Source: an uncultured Clostridia bacterium (GTDB taxonomy: Bacteria > Bacillota > Clostridia > UBA1381). Taken from it: a stretch of DNA of 64,000 nucleotides. The notes under the pieces are model-generated. The model was given only the letters and a program-made list of their open reading frames with translations. It searched no databases and had not been told where the DNA came from. The translations under genes were made by a program, and so were the position numbers. The stretch lies in NCBI GenBank assembly GCA_947591315.1, contig CANQDD010000012.1, forward strand, positions 22,580-86,579, read 5' to 3'. Below are positions 27,390-36,881 of this stretch, piece by piece (position 1 is the first letter of the stretch; the number at the start of each line of letters is the position of its first letter).

Positions 27390-27875
27390 TTATTCCATTA
27401 TCCGCACACTTTCTATCGTGCCGGAGGTTTTAACGTATTTTGAGTAGAGGTCAATATTTCTGCCCACGGACAGCTCCGTGCTGTCGTCCAGGACGTAATT
27501 ATCATCGGACTCTCTTCCGACAGCCTGAATTGTAACATAGCATGTGTAGCGGTCGGGAAGCTCCGGCTTTACAACATGGCCGTCAGCCGTCGTTGACTGC
27601 TGTGTTGCGTTTTCATAGCGCACGTCAACGATTTCACCGAGATCCTTTTCGCTCTTTTTATCGGTTATTTTACCCATTTTTTTAAGCGCGTTAACAGTAT
27701 AGCCTCGTACGCTCTCCACGCGCAGCACATACTCGAATTTTTCACTCGACCTTACCGCACCCGTTATCCTGCTGCCGTAGCGCACGCATATACCGCCTAT
27801 TACAGCCGCAATCAATATGATAACAAGTATATCTATAATACTTACCTTACCGCCGATTTTTCCGTTCTTATCCAT
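27390..27875 (-). CDS. DUF4330 domain protein, single-pass membrane
   Basis: This 161-aa protein has one N-terminal membrane anchor (SIIDILVIILIAAVIGGICV) and an extracytoplasmic beta-rich domain of the DUF4330 type (FEYVLRVESVRGYTVNALKK, LGEIVDVRYENA, YTCYVTIQAVG). The biochemical function is unknown. DUF4330 proteins occur with surface polysaccharide genes, which matches its place as last gene of this operon, 16 bp after a second DUF4330 gene. The two proteins are clearly related in layout and may form a heteromer. Confidence 0.82.
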   Translation of the reverse strand: MDKNGKIGGKVSIIDILVIILIAAVIGGICVRYGSRITGAVRSSEKFEYVLRVESVRGYTVNALKKMGKITDKKSEKDLGEIVDVRYENATQQSTTADGHVVKPELPDRYTCYVTIQAVGRESDDNYVLDDSTELSVGRNIDLYSKYVKTSGTIESVRIME

Positions 27876-27891
27876 TACCGTCGTCCTCCCC

Positions 27892-28359
27892 TCAATCGTT
27901 TATCTCGATAACGTAACCCGTAGACGCGTAACCTTTGCCGCGCACAGGTACCTCCGCGCCGACCTTAATGGGCGTTCCGCCCGTCTTGAGAGCCAAGTCG
28001 TTTGTTTTAACGTCCGCCTCTATTGTCACATACACGTCGGTTTTACCCTCTATTACCTCATTCGCATAAACGCCTTCTATACTGTTGAAGGCAATCGCCG
28101 TAGCGGGTTCGGAGCGTGTTGATTTGACTATTCCGCCGTCCTTTTCGGTAAGGCTTATCGTAACCTTGTCACCCTCGTGAACCGCGTCGGCAAAATTCTG
28201 ATCCTGCTGCTGAAGCATAACGGTAAATGTGATGTGCTCTGTACCTGACGGGTTCATGATTGACGGAAGCAGCTTGTACGCGCCGAAAGCGACGGCAGCA
28301 GCCAGTATCAGCACGATTATAACGTCAATCACCGTGAATTTCCTTTTACTTTCTGACAT
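27892..28359 (-). CDS. Second DUF4330 domain protein, single-pass membrane
   Basis: This 155-aa paralogue of the following gene has a basic N-terminus, one membrane segment (VIDVIIVLILAAAVAFGAYK) and an exported domain with FTVMLQQQDQNFADAVHEGD, VYVTIEADVK and a C-terminal GKGYASTGYVIEIND. It follows the glycosyltransferase gene by 13 bp. Its role is unknown. A part in assembly or export of the operon's glycan is inferred from context only. Confidence 0.8.
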   Translation of the reverse strand: MSESKRKFTVIDVIIVLILAAAVAFGAYKLLPSIMNPSGTEHITFTVMLQQQDQNFADAVHEGDKVTISLTEKDGGIVKSTRSEPATAIAFNSIEGVYANEVIEGKTDVYVTIEADVKTNDLALKTGGTPIKVGAEVPVRGKGYASTGYVIEIND

Positions 28360-28372
28360 TTCTTTATCCTCC

Positions 28373-29491
28373 TTATCCTTGTATGAGACTGCGGTACACG
28401 TCCTCTGTACGCCGCGTCATCGCCGCAGCCGTAAAGGTTCGGCGAAATATTTTTCTTGCTCCGTCCGACATTTTATCGTAGGTATCGTTATCCTTTAAGA
28501 GCGTCTCAATCTTGTCGGCAAGGCTTTTCGCGTCGCGCTTCGGTACGACAAAGCCGTTTACACCGTCCTCTATAACGCCGGGGTTGCCGCCGAAATCGCT
28601 CACAACAGCCGGTATGCCGAGGCTCATTCCCTCCAGCAGCGCAAGCGACGTAGCTTCCGTGCCGTACGAGGCGTTTACCTGAATATCCGTAATCGCCATA
28701 AGACGGTCTATATCGCTTATAAATCCCGTAAATATAATCTGTTCCTGACGGCTTAGAGTTCTTACCTTTTCCTTTAGCTTTTCCTCGCACGAGCCTGTTC
28801 CCGCAATGTAGAACTTCGCGTTTACGCCGCGCCGAAACAGCATATCCGCCGCATCTATAAAGTACTCGTGACCTTTAACCTCCTCAAGCCGCGCGACTAT
28901 CGAAACAGCCTTTGTGCCCTCGGGAAGGTTGAACCGTTCGGCTATCAGACGTTTCTCGTCGCTCGACACGGGCGCGAGACCGTCAACGCCGTTCAGTATG
29001 ACGCTTATTTTACCCGCGTTTACGCCGGTGTCGGTAAGGTTTTCCTTAGCCGCGTCCGCGACGGCTATTATAGCGTCGGCGTAGTGGTTGTTTACCGCGC
29101 CGTTTATAAGCTTGCCTATGCCGCGCGAAATTTTCTTTGAAGGCGGAAATACGCTGTGGCGCGTGTATACGACCTTGCACCGCGCGCGTTTCGCGGCTAT
29201 GCGCGCCGACATGCTCGCGTGCGTGTGGACAATGTCGGGTTTTTCCTTTTTGAATATCCGCGTAAGCTCCTTTACCGCCTTTAGGTCAAGCGATTTGTCG
29301 GCTATGCCGCCAACCTCCGTCACCTTCACGCCGAGCTTTTCAATCTCGGGTTTTAACAGGCTGTTTTCCGGTAAAATCACGTCAACGTCAAATTCTCCGC
29401 GGTTTATGTTTTCAAGCAGCGTCAAAAGGCACTTGCCCGCACCGCCTATATTCGTGTCGGAGGATACCTCCGTAACCTTTATCCTGCTCAT
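28373..29491 (-). CDS. Glycosyltransferase family 4
   Basis: This 372-aa GT-B fold transferase adds a sugar from a nucleotide donor. The N-terminal domain shows SSDTNIGGAGKCLLTLLENI and IVHTHASMSARIAAK. The C-terminal donor domain shows VARLEEVKGHEYFIDA and the E-x7-E-like segment YGTEATSLALLEGMSLGIPAV. It overlaps the upstream ligase gene by 4 bp (ATGA), so the two are coupled. Donor and acceptor cannot be read from sequence. It probably builds the repeat unit that the flippase and ligase next to it handle. Confidence 0.9.
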   Translation of the reverse strand: MSRIKVTEVSSDTNIGGAGKCLLTLLENINRGEFDVDVILPENSLLKPEIEKLGVKVTEVGGIADKSLDLKAVKELTRIFKKEKPDIVHTHASMSARIAAKRARCKVVYTRHSVFPPSKKISRGIGKLINGAVNNHYADAIIAVADAAKENLTDTGVNAGKISVILNGVDGLAPVSSDEKRLIAERFNLPEGTKAVSIVARLEEVKGHEYFIDAADMLFRRGVNAKFYIAGTGSCEEKLKEKVRTLSRQEQIIFTGFISDIDRLMAITDIQVNASYGTEATSLALLEGMSLGIPAVVSDFGGNPGVIEDGVNGFVVPKRDAKSLADKIETLLKDNDTYDKMSDGARKIFRRTFTAAAMTRRTEDVYRSLIQG

Positions 29492-31368
29492 GACCGCACC
29501 TCCCTCTCGTACGGCACTTTTATATGCCGGAGCGCCATACCGAGCGCCAGAACCATGAAGAACACAGCCATCACGCGGTAATTGTAAAATGTGTAGTCAA
29601 ACATGCTCTGCACAAGGAACGCGGCGACGCCGCTTGCGAGCGCGAGCGCCGTGACGGAGTCCGTGCTCTTTTTATTGTCCGCGCGGTACACAACAGACAT
29701 CTGCTTTAGGAATACTCCCTGCATAACCACGAATGTGCCAAGTCCCGCTATGCCCGCCTCAACGAGAAGCTGCAGGAAAGTGTTATGTGAGTGCGGCGCG
29801 ATTATCGCGTTGTAGGAAAAGAACGGGTACACCTTCGCGAACGCCGCCTCACCCATGCCGATACCGCCGAGCCAGTAATGTTTCATCATGCCGAGAGTAC
29901 CCATCCATATAAACACACGGTAAGACGTCGAGCTGTCCTCCATATTGCCTATACTCAAAAACCTGTCAACCATAGTTTCGGGCATTATGAACGGTATTAT
30001 AAGCAGCACAAGCGGCAGAAGCCCCCACAGTTTACCCTCATAAAATGTGACAAATATCACACACGCCGCGACAAAGCCTATCCAGCAGCCGCGTGACTGT
30101 GTAAGAATAAGGCACAGGGCGCATACGAGGAACATCGCCGCATACGCGTATTTTGCGAGTGATTTCCAGTTGAATTTAAGCATAAACACCGCCGCGACGG
30201 GCAGTACCAAAAGCAAATATTCGCCGAGTACGTTCGGGTTGCCCAAGGTTGAGTAAACACGCATGGTGAAGTCCTCGAACATTTCCTCGTCTATCCATGA
30301 ATTGGAGGTCGTCCAGCCGAATACGTACTGTGCTATGCCGTAAAGCGCGACAAGCGCTCCCGATATCGCGAGCAGCTTCAAAAGTCCGTACAGCTCTTCA
30401 CGCGTCTTGACCGTGTTTATTATTACAAAATAGAAGCCTACAAATACAAGGTACATTGCCCATACCTTCAGGCTCGCTTTAGGCGCGAACGACAGTGCCG
30501 ACGAAACAAACAGTACTGCAAGGAAAAGCAGCACGCACAGTCCCACGCCGTCAAACCGCCAGCGAAAGTCCGCCTTGCTTACCGATTTTATAAGAAGTGC
30601 CAAAAGCGTCCATATGCAAATGCCCGCGAGTGCCATTGTAGGCGCAAACGGCGCTGCGAATACTGCAAGGAACACGCCCGTAACGGGCGCGTACATCACA
30701 AGCAGCATAAAGAACAGCGCAAACGGTACAACAACTCCATAAATAATACTCATGCTCATTGCCGCGCCCGTGACAACGCCGACAAGCAGCGCGAGCAGCA
30801 GTCTTATTTTGTCATGCGCTCTTTTTTCGTCGAAGAAGTCAAAGCTGATCTCCTTAAATCCGGCTATGCTTTTTACAATATCAACAGCCTTGCTTGGGTT
30901 CATGAACGACATTATATCGTAGTTAAACACGCACATAACCGCGCCCACAACTCCTGCGGCAATCGCTATTTTTGATATGTGTCCGCCGACCGCACAGTAC
31001 GCAAGCGCGCACGATACGAGTATCACGCCGAAAAAGCGCGTGTTAAGAGCCATAAAGCTGTGAATATACGTCTTTGACCACGAGCATATAAAGCTTCCGG
31101 CGATGTTTCTTTCAAAGAAGCCGCTCGTCTTTTCGCGTATAAGCGCCATAAGCGCGAACGGCGAGGACATAACCTTTGCCGTTTTGCTGTTTTGAAGGCT
31201 GCTGCCGTTACCCTCGCTGCGTGCGCGCGTCATGATAGCGCTTTTATTCCACGACGCGGATATGCCGCCGTAAATCTTCATAAGCAGCGCGTACAGACCG
31301 CTGCCGCGCCAGAGGTTCATAAACCACCGTCCGAACGTCGCGAGCGACGATAAAATCAAGCTGTTCAT
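29488..31368 (-). CDS. O-antigen ligase/polymerase-family membrane protein
   Basis: This 626-aa polytopic protein has more than ten hydrophobic segments. It includes the Wzy/WaaL-family periplasmic loop features LTQSRGCWIGFVAACVIFV and IAPHSHNTFLQLLVEAGIAG, the H-N-T-x-L-Q motif of the O-antigen ligase domain. Proteins of this family join or polymerise lipid-linked glycans outside the membrane. The N-terminal 150 residues are a less hydrophobic extension. It lies 4 bp after murJ. Whether it acts as polymerase or ligase cannot be decided. Confidence 0.85.
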   Translation of the reverse strand: MNSLILSSLATFGRWFMNLWRGSGLYALLMKIYGGISASWNKSAIMTRARSEGNGSSLQNSKTAKVMSSPFALMALIREKTSGFFERNIAGSFICSWSKTYIHSFMALNTRFFGVILVSCALAYCAVGGHISKIAIAAGVVGAVMCVFNYDIMSFMNPSKAVDIVKSIAGFKEISFDFFDEKRAHDKIRLLLALLVGVVTGAAMSMSIIYGVVVPFALFFMLLVMYAPVTGVFLAVFAAPFAPTMALAGICIWTLLALLIKSVSKADFRWRFDGVGLCVLLFLAVLFVSSALSFAPKASLKVWAMYLVFVGFYFVIINTVKTREELYGLLKLLAISGALVALYGIAQYVFGWTTSNSWIDEEMFEDFTMRVYSTLGNPNVLGEYLLLVLPVAAVFMLKFNWKSLAKYAYAAMFLVCALCLILTQSRGCWIGFVAACVIFVTFYEGKLWGLLPLVLLIIPFIMPETMVDRFLSIGNMEDSSTSYRVFIWMGTLGMMKHYWLGGIGMGEAAFAKVYPFFSYNAIIAPHSHNTFLQLLVEAGIAGLGTFVVMQGVFLKQMSVVYRADNKKSTDSVTALALASGVAAFLVQSMFDYTFYNYRVMAVFFMVLALGMALRHIKVPYEREVRS

Positions 31369-31372
31369 TTCA

Positions 31373-32914
31373 TCACCCTTTCTTTTTTCCGAGTAAATTC
31401 TTTATATCTTTCGAGCCTGTCGCTATAAGCATAAGCGCGTAAGCGATAACGCCCGCGCCTCCGCACGACAGAGCGAGTATTATATTGCCAGTGAGTGAAT
31501 CGAGCCGCAGCGACAGTATAACGTATACCGACAGCGTAACCGCCGCCGCAACCGCCGCGGACGCGGCAAATTTCAGTATTTCACTCACGCCTATATTCTT
31601 CGCGAGCGACGGGTATTTCTTCTTAAGCAGTACCGCGTTCAGTATAGCGTTTGTAATGCTGCCTATCGCCGTCGCGAGCGCAAGACCGTTTACCTGCATT
31701 ACGTTAAACAAAATGTACGCGAGCGCGACGTTTACGACCATGCTTATGACCGACGTGATCATCGGTACACGCGAGTTCTGCAGAGAGAAAAACGTCTTTG
31801 ACAGCACCTCGTTTACCGCAAGTCCCGCCATGCCGACCGAGTAAAACTTTAAAAGTGTGGCTATCGCGTCAACGTCCGCCGGTTTCATCGCGCCGTGACC
31901 GTAAATTATATCGGCAAACGGCTCGGACAGTATCATAAATATTGCCATGAGCGGCAGTATCAGCATAAACATCACGCGCACGGACGTTGAAAACAGATTT
32001 TTCGCGTCCTCTTTTCGCTTGTCTGCAATCGCCTGCGCGAGCTTCGGGAAAATCAGATTCGTTACCACAAAGCTGACCACGCCCGTTATTATAAGGTACA
32101 GCCTGCTTGACTGCTGAATATACGTCACCGCGCTTGGAATGTTTGAGGCGAGACGCTGATTTACTATCGTGTAAAGCGGCTGCACCCATGTCGCGATAAG
32201 CATAGGACCGGCAAGCTTCACAGCCTGCAGAACCGATTTGTCCGCGAATCGGAAATCGGGTCGGTATTTTACGCCGAATTTCTTTATCCACGGCACTTCT
32301 ATTAAAAACTGAAGGCTCCACGCTATTATCATCGTGACCGCAAGACCGTATATGCCGAATTTTTTGCCCAATGTCAGGTAGTACGCTATAATAGCGACGT
32401 TTGACACAAGGCTTATTACCGACGGTATGTTATACTCACCGAACGACTGCAAAAGCCCCACAAATGAAAATGCCAGACCGGTAAATATAATCATCGGGAA
32501 CATTATCGCGGTAAGGTTCGCGGCAAGCGTCTGTTTTTCCGCGTTGTACTCCGGCGCCATAAATGCGACAAGCTGCGTGCGGAATATAATTCCGATTATA
32601 GATATAAGTATCGTTATGCAGACTATGAGCGTCACAAACTTGTTGACAAAGCCCATTGCCTCGTCCTTGCCTCTCTTTGCCTTTATATCGTTAAACACGG
32701 GGATAAACGTCGCGCTTATCACGCCGCCTATAACGACGTCGAACAGCGTTGTCGGCAGTGTGGACGCGGTAAGGAACGCGTCCGACTCCATTCCCGCGCC
32801 GAAGTACGCGGTGAGGAGCGAGTCGCGCGCCAGTCCCAGCACCTTGCTGAGAAGCGTCGCCGCTACCATGAACACCGCGACGGAAAGCATTTTTTGTCCT
32901 TTCTTTTCAGACAT
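31373..32914 (-). CDS. murJ: MurJ/MviN-family lipid flippase
   Basis: This 513-aa MOP-superfamily flippase has about 14 membrane segments. It carries the MurJ N-terminus (ATLLSKVLGLARDSLLTAYFG, with SDAF following) and LLQSFGEYNIPSVISLVSNV. In the operon it could flip lipid II or the polysaccharide repeat made here. Its start codon overlaps the stop of the GT-CsaB gene by one base (TAATG). Because it lies in a polysaccharide operon rather than with mur genes, a dedicated glycan flippase is possible. Confidence 0.92.
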   Translation of the reverse strand: MSEKKGQKMLSVAVFMVAATLLSKVLGLARDSLLTAYFGAGMESDAFLTASTLPTTLFDVVIGGVISATFIPVFNDIKAKRGKDEAMGFVNKFVTLIVCITILISIIGIIFRTQLVAFMAPEYNAEKQTLAANLTAIMFPMIIFTGLAFSFVGLLQSFGEYNIPSVISLVSNVAIIAYYLTLGKKFGIYGLAVTMIIAWSLQFLIEVPWIKKFGVKYRPDFRFADKSVLQAVKLAGPMLIATWVQPLYTIVNQRLASNIPSAVTYIQQSSRLYLIITGVVSFVVTNLIFPKLAQAIADKRKEDAKNLFSTSVRVMFMLILPLMAIFMILSEPFADIIYGHGAMKPADVDAIATLLKFYSVGMAGLAVNEVLSKTFFSLQNSRVPMITSVISMVVNVALAYILFNVMQVNGLALATAIGSITNAILNAVLLKKKYPSLAKNIGVSEILKFAASAAVAAAVTLSVYVILSLRLDSLTGNIILALSCGGAGVIAYALMLIATGSKDIKNLLGKKKG

Positions 32915-35169
32915 TAAAGTTTTACGCTTCCTTTCTCGTACAATTCAATCGCGAGCTTACCGTTAAGCCGCGCCTTTTCGTTGAGTTCCGTATAACTCTC
33001 CTCCAGGGAAGTCTTTATCTTATCGTAATTTTCAACACATTCGTCAAGTATCTCTATTATTTTCTCGGCGCACGCGTTCTCGACGTTTAAGTAACGCGTC
33101 TGCTTTGTGTACTCCATAAAGCTTGAAATCTTCGGATCGTACACAAGACCGATAAGCGGCACAGCATTCACGACCGCGTATATAAGCGTGTGAAGGCGCA
33201 TACCTATACATATATCGAAACAATTCATAATCGACATCATTTCGCTGACGTCGACGCGTCTGTCCACTATCGTCGCGTCATGCTTCATAATTCGCTTGAC
33301 GTTTTGCAGCGACGCAAGATCGCGGCTCGCCTGCATCGGCAAAAGCACCGTATGGAAGCCGTACGTTTCGTACGCGTAATCGCACACCCACGCGATATTG
33401 TCCTCAAATTCGGGGTTTGTGCTTTTCCAGCGGCGTATTGACACGCCCAAAAGTTTTCTGCCTTCGGGTACGCCGAGCTCCGTCAATATCTGTCTGCCGC
33501 GCGAGCTGTCCTCGCGTTTAAGCTCCAATGCCGGATCTGCCGTCACTATTACATTGTCGTTCTTTACGCCTATATTGTTAAGCTCTCCGAGCGAACGCTC
33601 GTCGCGAAGCGTTATCAGGTGTACCCTGCTCAGTATCTTTCGCGTCTTTTTTATGTTGCTCTTTTTTTCGAGAGGTCCTATACCGTTTGAATACAGCATA
33701 ACCTTCAGCTTCTTCTTGAGCGCAAGCGATATTACCGCAAGATAGTACCAGAGCGACTTTGTGCTTGTTCTGTCCTGAATGAGCGTTCCGCCGCCGGAAA
33801 TAAGCATCTCCGCGTTTTTCATGTGCTTCGTTATCGAGAATATATTAAGACGGTTAATCGCCTTTACGCGGTAAACCTGCTTTGTTTCCTTCGGGTTCGC
33901 GCTTAAAACAACGATATTCGGGCTTTCCTTATACTGCTTCAAATCCGCTATAATAGCCTTCAGAAGCGCGTCGTCGCCGCTGTTCTTAAAGCCGTAGTAG
34001 CCGGATATAAGTATTTCCTTATTCTTTTGCAGCGCCCAGTCATAGACCTTTATGCTGTCGTCAGCCATGCGCGTTACCGAGTAATCGCGTTTAATAAGCT
34101 CCCTGCCGTACATTCCGAGGCTGTGCTGCTCCTCCTTGCCGAGCTTAAAGAAATCGAGTATATCCTTCTCCAACAGTGCGCCCGACGATTGCTCGCAACC
34201 ACGGCAGCAGAAATTGGTGTCGATGCCGACCTTTAATTTGCTGTTGTCAAACAGACCTATATATCCCTCGTTACCGGCGATTATGACCGGCTTTTCGGCT
34301 GCCATAGCCTCAAGCGCGGCGCGGCTTACGCCGACAAACAGCGAGCAGGGCGCAATAAGCTCGTTTATGTCAGTTCTCGCGCCTGTAAGCGTAACGGCTT
34401 CGCGTCCGAGCTTTTCATTGACGCCCTTTGCAAGCGTTTTCACATTTTCAAAATCATCACCCGCGCCGACAACGATAACACGAAGCTTGTCCACCGCCTT
34501 GTCAAGCTCCGGCACAATCTCTATAAGCTGCTTCGCGACAAGGCTTCTCGACTCGTCGAGACGGCTCACGTACGTGATTACCGTTTCGTCGTCCGATATG
34601 TTAAGCTCCTTCATAACGCGCGATTTGTCGGTATCGGGCGAAAATTTATTCGTGTCGATACCGTTTATCGTGACGTTTATGTCGCCCTCGGGGACGTGGT
34701 AGTTATCCATGAGGTACGTCTTTATATCCTCCGACACGGCAACCGTTTTTTCGCCCCAGTCTGTGATGTATTTAAGACCGTAGGACGTGTTAAACACCCA
34801 GTGCGCCGTTGTGACGAACGGGAATTTCATGCGCTTGTGCAGCTTGCCGAGAATAAACGACGGTATACGCGCGTGCGAGTGCACAAGGTCTATCTTTTCT
34901 TCCTTTATTATCTTTTTCAAAAGCCGTGCGGCTTTAAGCATGTTCATCGGATTTTTGTTCTGTAGCGGCACATTGTAATGCTTTATGCCGTAATCCTCCA
35001 GCTCCTTGGCATACACGCCGCCGTTCGATGTGACAATTATATTAAAGCCCTTGCGCTTAAGCTCCTTCGCAAGCTCAACGACGTGCGTCTCCGCGCCGCC
35101 GATATTAAGCTGCATAAGTGATAACAGTATGTTTGCTCCCTGCTTCAAGCCTCTCACCCGCTCTTTCAA
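32914..35169 (-). CDS. csaB: Fused GT4 glycosyltransferase and CsaB polysaccharide pyruvyltransferase
   Basis: This 751-aa two-domain protein has a GT4 glycosyltransferase at residues about 14-380 (LNIGGAETHVVELAKELK, YVSRLDESRSLVAKQL, VGVSRAALEAMAAEKPVI). The pyruvyltransferase of the CsaB family follows from about 390 (GYYGFKNSGDDALLKAII, ISGGGTLIQDRTS, GMRLHTLIYAVVNAVPLIG). CsaB ketal-pyruvylates the secondary cell-wall polysaccharide that anchors SLH-domain S-layer proteins. GT4 and CsaB are usually separate genes. The start is uncertain: TTG at 35169, GTG at 35157 or TTG at 35148, all before the first beta strand and just after the promoter. It heads the polysaccharide operon. Confidence 0.9.
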   Translation of the reverse strand: MKERVRGLKQGANILLSLMQLNIGGAETHVVELAKELKRKGFNIIVTSNGGVYAKELEDYGIKHYNVPLQNKNPMNMLKAARLLKKIIKEEKIDLVHSHARIPSFILGKLHKRMKFPFVTTAHWVFNTSYGLKYITDWGEKTVAVSEDIKTYLMDNYHVPEGDINVTINGIDTNKFSPDTDKSRVMKELNISDDETVITYVSRLDESRSLVAKQLIEIVPELDKAVDKLRVIVVGAGDDFENVKTLAKGVNEKLGREAVTLTGARTDINELIAPCSLFVGVSRAALEAMAAEKPVIIAGNEGYIGLFDNSKLKVGIDTNFCCRGCEQSSGALLEKDILDFFKLGKEEQHSLGMYGRELIKRDYSVTRMADDSIKVYDWALQKNKEILISGYYGFKNSGDDALLKAIIADLKQYKESPNIVVLSANPKETKQVYRVKAINRLNIFSITKHMKNAEMLISGGGTLIQDRTSTKSLWYYLAVISLALKKKLKVMLYSNGIGPLEKKSNIKKTRKILSRVHLITLRDERSLGELNNIGVKNDNVIVTADPALELKREDSSRGRQILTELGVPEGRKLLGVSIRRWKSTNPEFEDNIAWVCDYAYETYGFHTVLLPMQASRDLASLQNVKRIMKHDATIVDRRVDVSEMMSIMNCFDICIGMRLHTLIYAVVNAVPLIGLVYDPKISSFMEYTKQTRYLNVENACAEKIIEILDECVENYDKIKTSLEESYTELNEKARLNGKLAIELYEKGSVKL

Positions 35170-35188
35170 TTTATACTGCGTCTATTAT

Positions 35189-35217
35189 AGTATACCTTAT
35201 TTTTACTCGAATAGCAA
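35189..35217 (-). promoter_or_regulatory. Promoter of the polysaccharide operon
   Basis: TTGCTA, a 17-bp spacer and TATACT lie on the minus strand. Transcription would start near 35182, leaving a very short leader before the GT-CsaB gene. Confidence 0.72.
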
Positions 35218-35282
35218 TATTTTTTATATGACGTTTAGATTACAAACCGCGCTTTTTATATTAAAAGCCTTTCATTCCTCAC

Positions 35283-35317
35283 AAAAAAGGTATATCGTGT
35301 GAATTGCGATATACCTT
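35283..35317 (-). terminator. Terminator of the DUF6273 gene
   Basis: On the minus strand AAGGTATATCG, a 9-nt loop and the exact complement form an 11-bp stem, followed by a run of T. Confidence 0.85.
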
Positions 35318-35347
35318 CTCCGTATATTTCAATGTCAAGAGTATCTG

Positions 35348-36763
35348 TCACTCTATATATCCGCCCGCGCGCAATGCCTCTTGATACCACTCCGGATTCC
35401 AGTCGGATTCAATCCATTCGGGCTGAACGTCAATTACCACCCGCTGTAAATCCTCAATCCAGTCCACCTTTGCGTTCAGCGCTTCCGATACCGCCCTTAA
35501 CGGAATCATTGTGTTATCGTTTATAAGCTTAGCCGGAGCGTCCAATTCTACCGAGGTATCATTCACAAGCATTACATTGCTGCCGATTTGCAATGTTATT
35601 GTGCGATCATCCTTTTTAGCTGTAACGGTCTGCGTTTCGCCGTTCCACTGAATTTCCGCGCCCAACGCCTCAAATACGGCGCGCATGCCGACAAGCGTGC
35701 GGTCATTTTCAACGACCGGCGGCTGCGCGAAATCAACCTGTTCTCCGTTTGCGAACACCGCTATTCCGTCTTGTGCCGTACCGTCAAGCACATACGGGTC
35801 ATCTTCGGTGCCGCTGCCCGATTTTATGTATGCTGTTTTCTCGTTCAGATAAAATGCGGGGCGAATGCCGTTTTCAGCCGAAGTACTGCATTTATTGATT
35901 ACCGCTCCATAATATACAGTATTAAAACAAATGTTATTTGATGTTTCATAAACATTGATATATGGACTTATCAATAAATACGGATAAAAATTACCATAAT
36001 AACTATTACGGTATGAATTAGCCGCCTGAGAATTTTCCGGCGGTTCATAGGTGCTTTCAGTTCCGGCAGTACCATACACGTCATATACTTTCTTTAGCTG
36101 CTGCTCATTCAGTAGAAATATTGTGTCATTTATTCTGTACATTGCACCTTTATACGCATCGGGAAAATCAGAAATTTCGCTTTGTCCGGCGGTTTTTGTC
36201 TCTCCCAAATTTTCTGTTATATACCACTCTGTAATAAACGGCTCTTTATGTCCGTTCGTATTTAGGTCAATCTTATCTGCGGGCAGCGCCACCCATTGTG
36301 AAATTGACTTTAAGATTGCTCGCTCTGACGGGGTGAAATTTTCGTTTGACAAAAAACCTGCTTCATCAGCATACGGATAGTTTCCATCAAATCCGTTAAC
36401 GCCTAAATGCTCTTTGTCGGGCGGATATTTTGCCCATTTCACATAACCCGCCGTTTCGGTTGAGTTCAGCCAAGTCCTGATTGTACTTTCTTCCCAAAAA
36501 TTACTGCCATAAAGCTCTGATTGAGTACCGTCTGTCTTGTTCTCTCCGGCATTTGCCGACTTAAAGCATAAAATTTTATCGCTTACCATTAGCGCGCCGT
36601 TTTCATCTTCGCCGACACACCGCCATATAATGGGCGAATTATTATATTTTCCGAGCTGATAATACGCTCCCGACTTTACCGTATCGTCCGCAGCGATTGC
36701 ATTGACGGATAAAAGCATTGTATACGTCAAAGTCATAAGCGTTATCTTTGCAAATAATTTCAT
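35348..36763 (-). CDS. Secreted DUF6273 protein with copper-amine-oxidase-like domain
   Basis: This 471-aa exported protein of unknown function starts at the ATG at 36763, supported by GGAAGGAGA. The in-frame extension upstream has no such site. A signal peptide (MKLFAKITLMTLTYTMLLSV...AIA) is followed by a DUF6273-type domain (about 25-320: YYQLGKYNNSPIIWRCVG, FWEESTIRTWLNST, NGIRPAFYLNEKTAYI). A copper amine oxidase N-terminal-like domain ends it (about 350-455: LVGMRAVFEALGAEIQWNGE, MIPLRAVSEALNAKVDW). The latter occurs widely in clostridial surface proteins as a non-catalytic module. It is flanked by its own terminator and that of tyrS, so it is probably monocistronic. Confidence 0.85.
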   Translation of the reverse strand: MKLFAKITLMTLTYTMLLSVNAIAADDTVKSGAYYQLGKYNNSPIIWRCVGEDENGALMVSDKILCFKSANAGENKTDGTQSELYGSNFWEESTIRTWLNSTETAGYVKWAKYPPDKEHLGVNGFDGNYPYADEAGFLSNENFTPSERAILKSISQWVALPADKIDLNTNGHKEPFITEWYITENLGETKTAGQSEISDFPDAYKGAMYRINDTIFLLNEQQLKKVYDVYGTAGTESTYEPPENSQAANSYRNSYYGNFYPYLLISPYINVYETSNNICFNTVYYGAVINKCSTSAENGIRPAFYLNEKTAYIKSGSGTEDDPYVLDGTAQDGIAVFANGEQVDFAQPPVVENDRTLVGMRAVFEALGAEIQWNGETQTVTAKKDDRTITLQIGSNVMLVNDTSVELDAPAKLINDNTMIPLRAVSEALNAKVDWIEDLQRVVIDVQPEWIESDWNPEWYQEALRAGGYIE

Positions 36764-36792
36764 GTTCGATTCTCCTTCCGCCTTATAAAGAT

Positions 36793-36835
36793 AAACAAAA
36801 ACCGGCACGAAGCAGCTTTACACTGCTTCGTACCG
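36793..36835 (-). terminator. Terminator of tyrS
   Basis: On the minus strand CGGTACGAAGCAG, a 7-nt loop and CTGCTTCGTGCCG (one G-T pair) form a 13-bp stem followed by GTTTTTG. Confidence 0.85.
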
Positions 36836-36881
36836 TAAAACATACCTGCCGTTTTATTTTCCCTTTCGGGAAGGCTTTATC

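Noticed and set aside
32914..35169. Possibility that GT4-CsaB is two genes joined by a frame error
   Set aside because: The frame is continuous through a normal linker at about residues 380-392, with no homopolymer or internal ribosome site at the junction.
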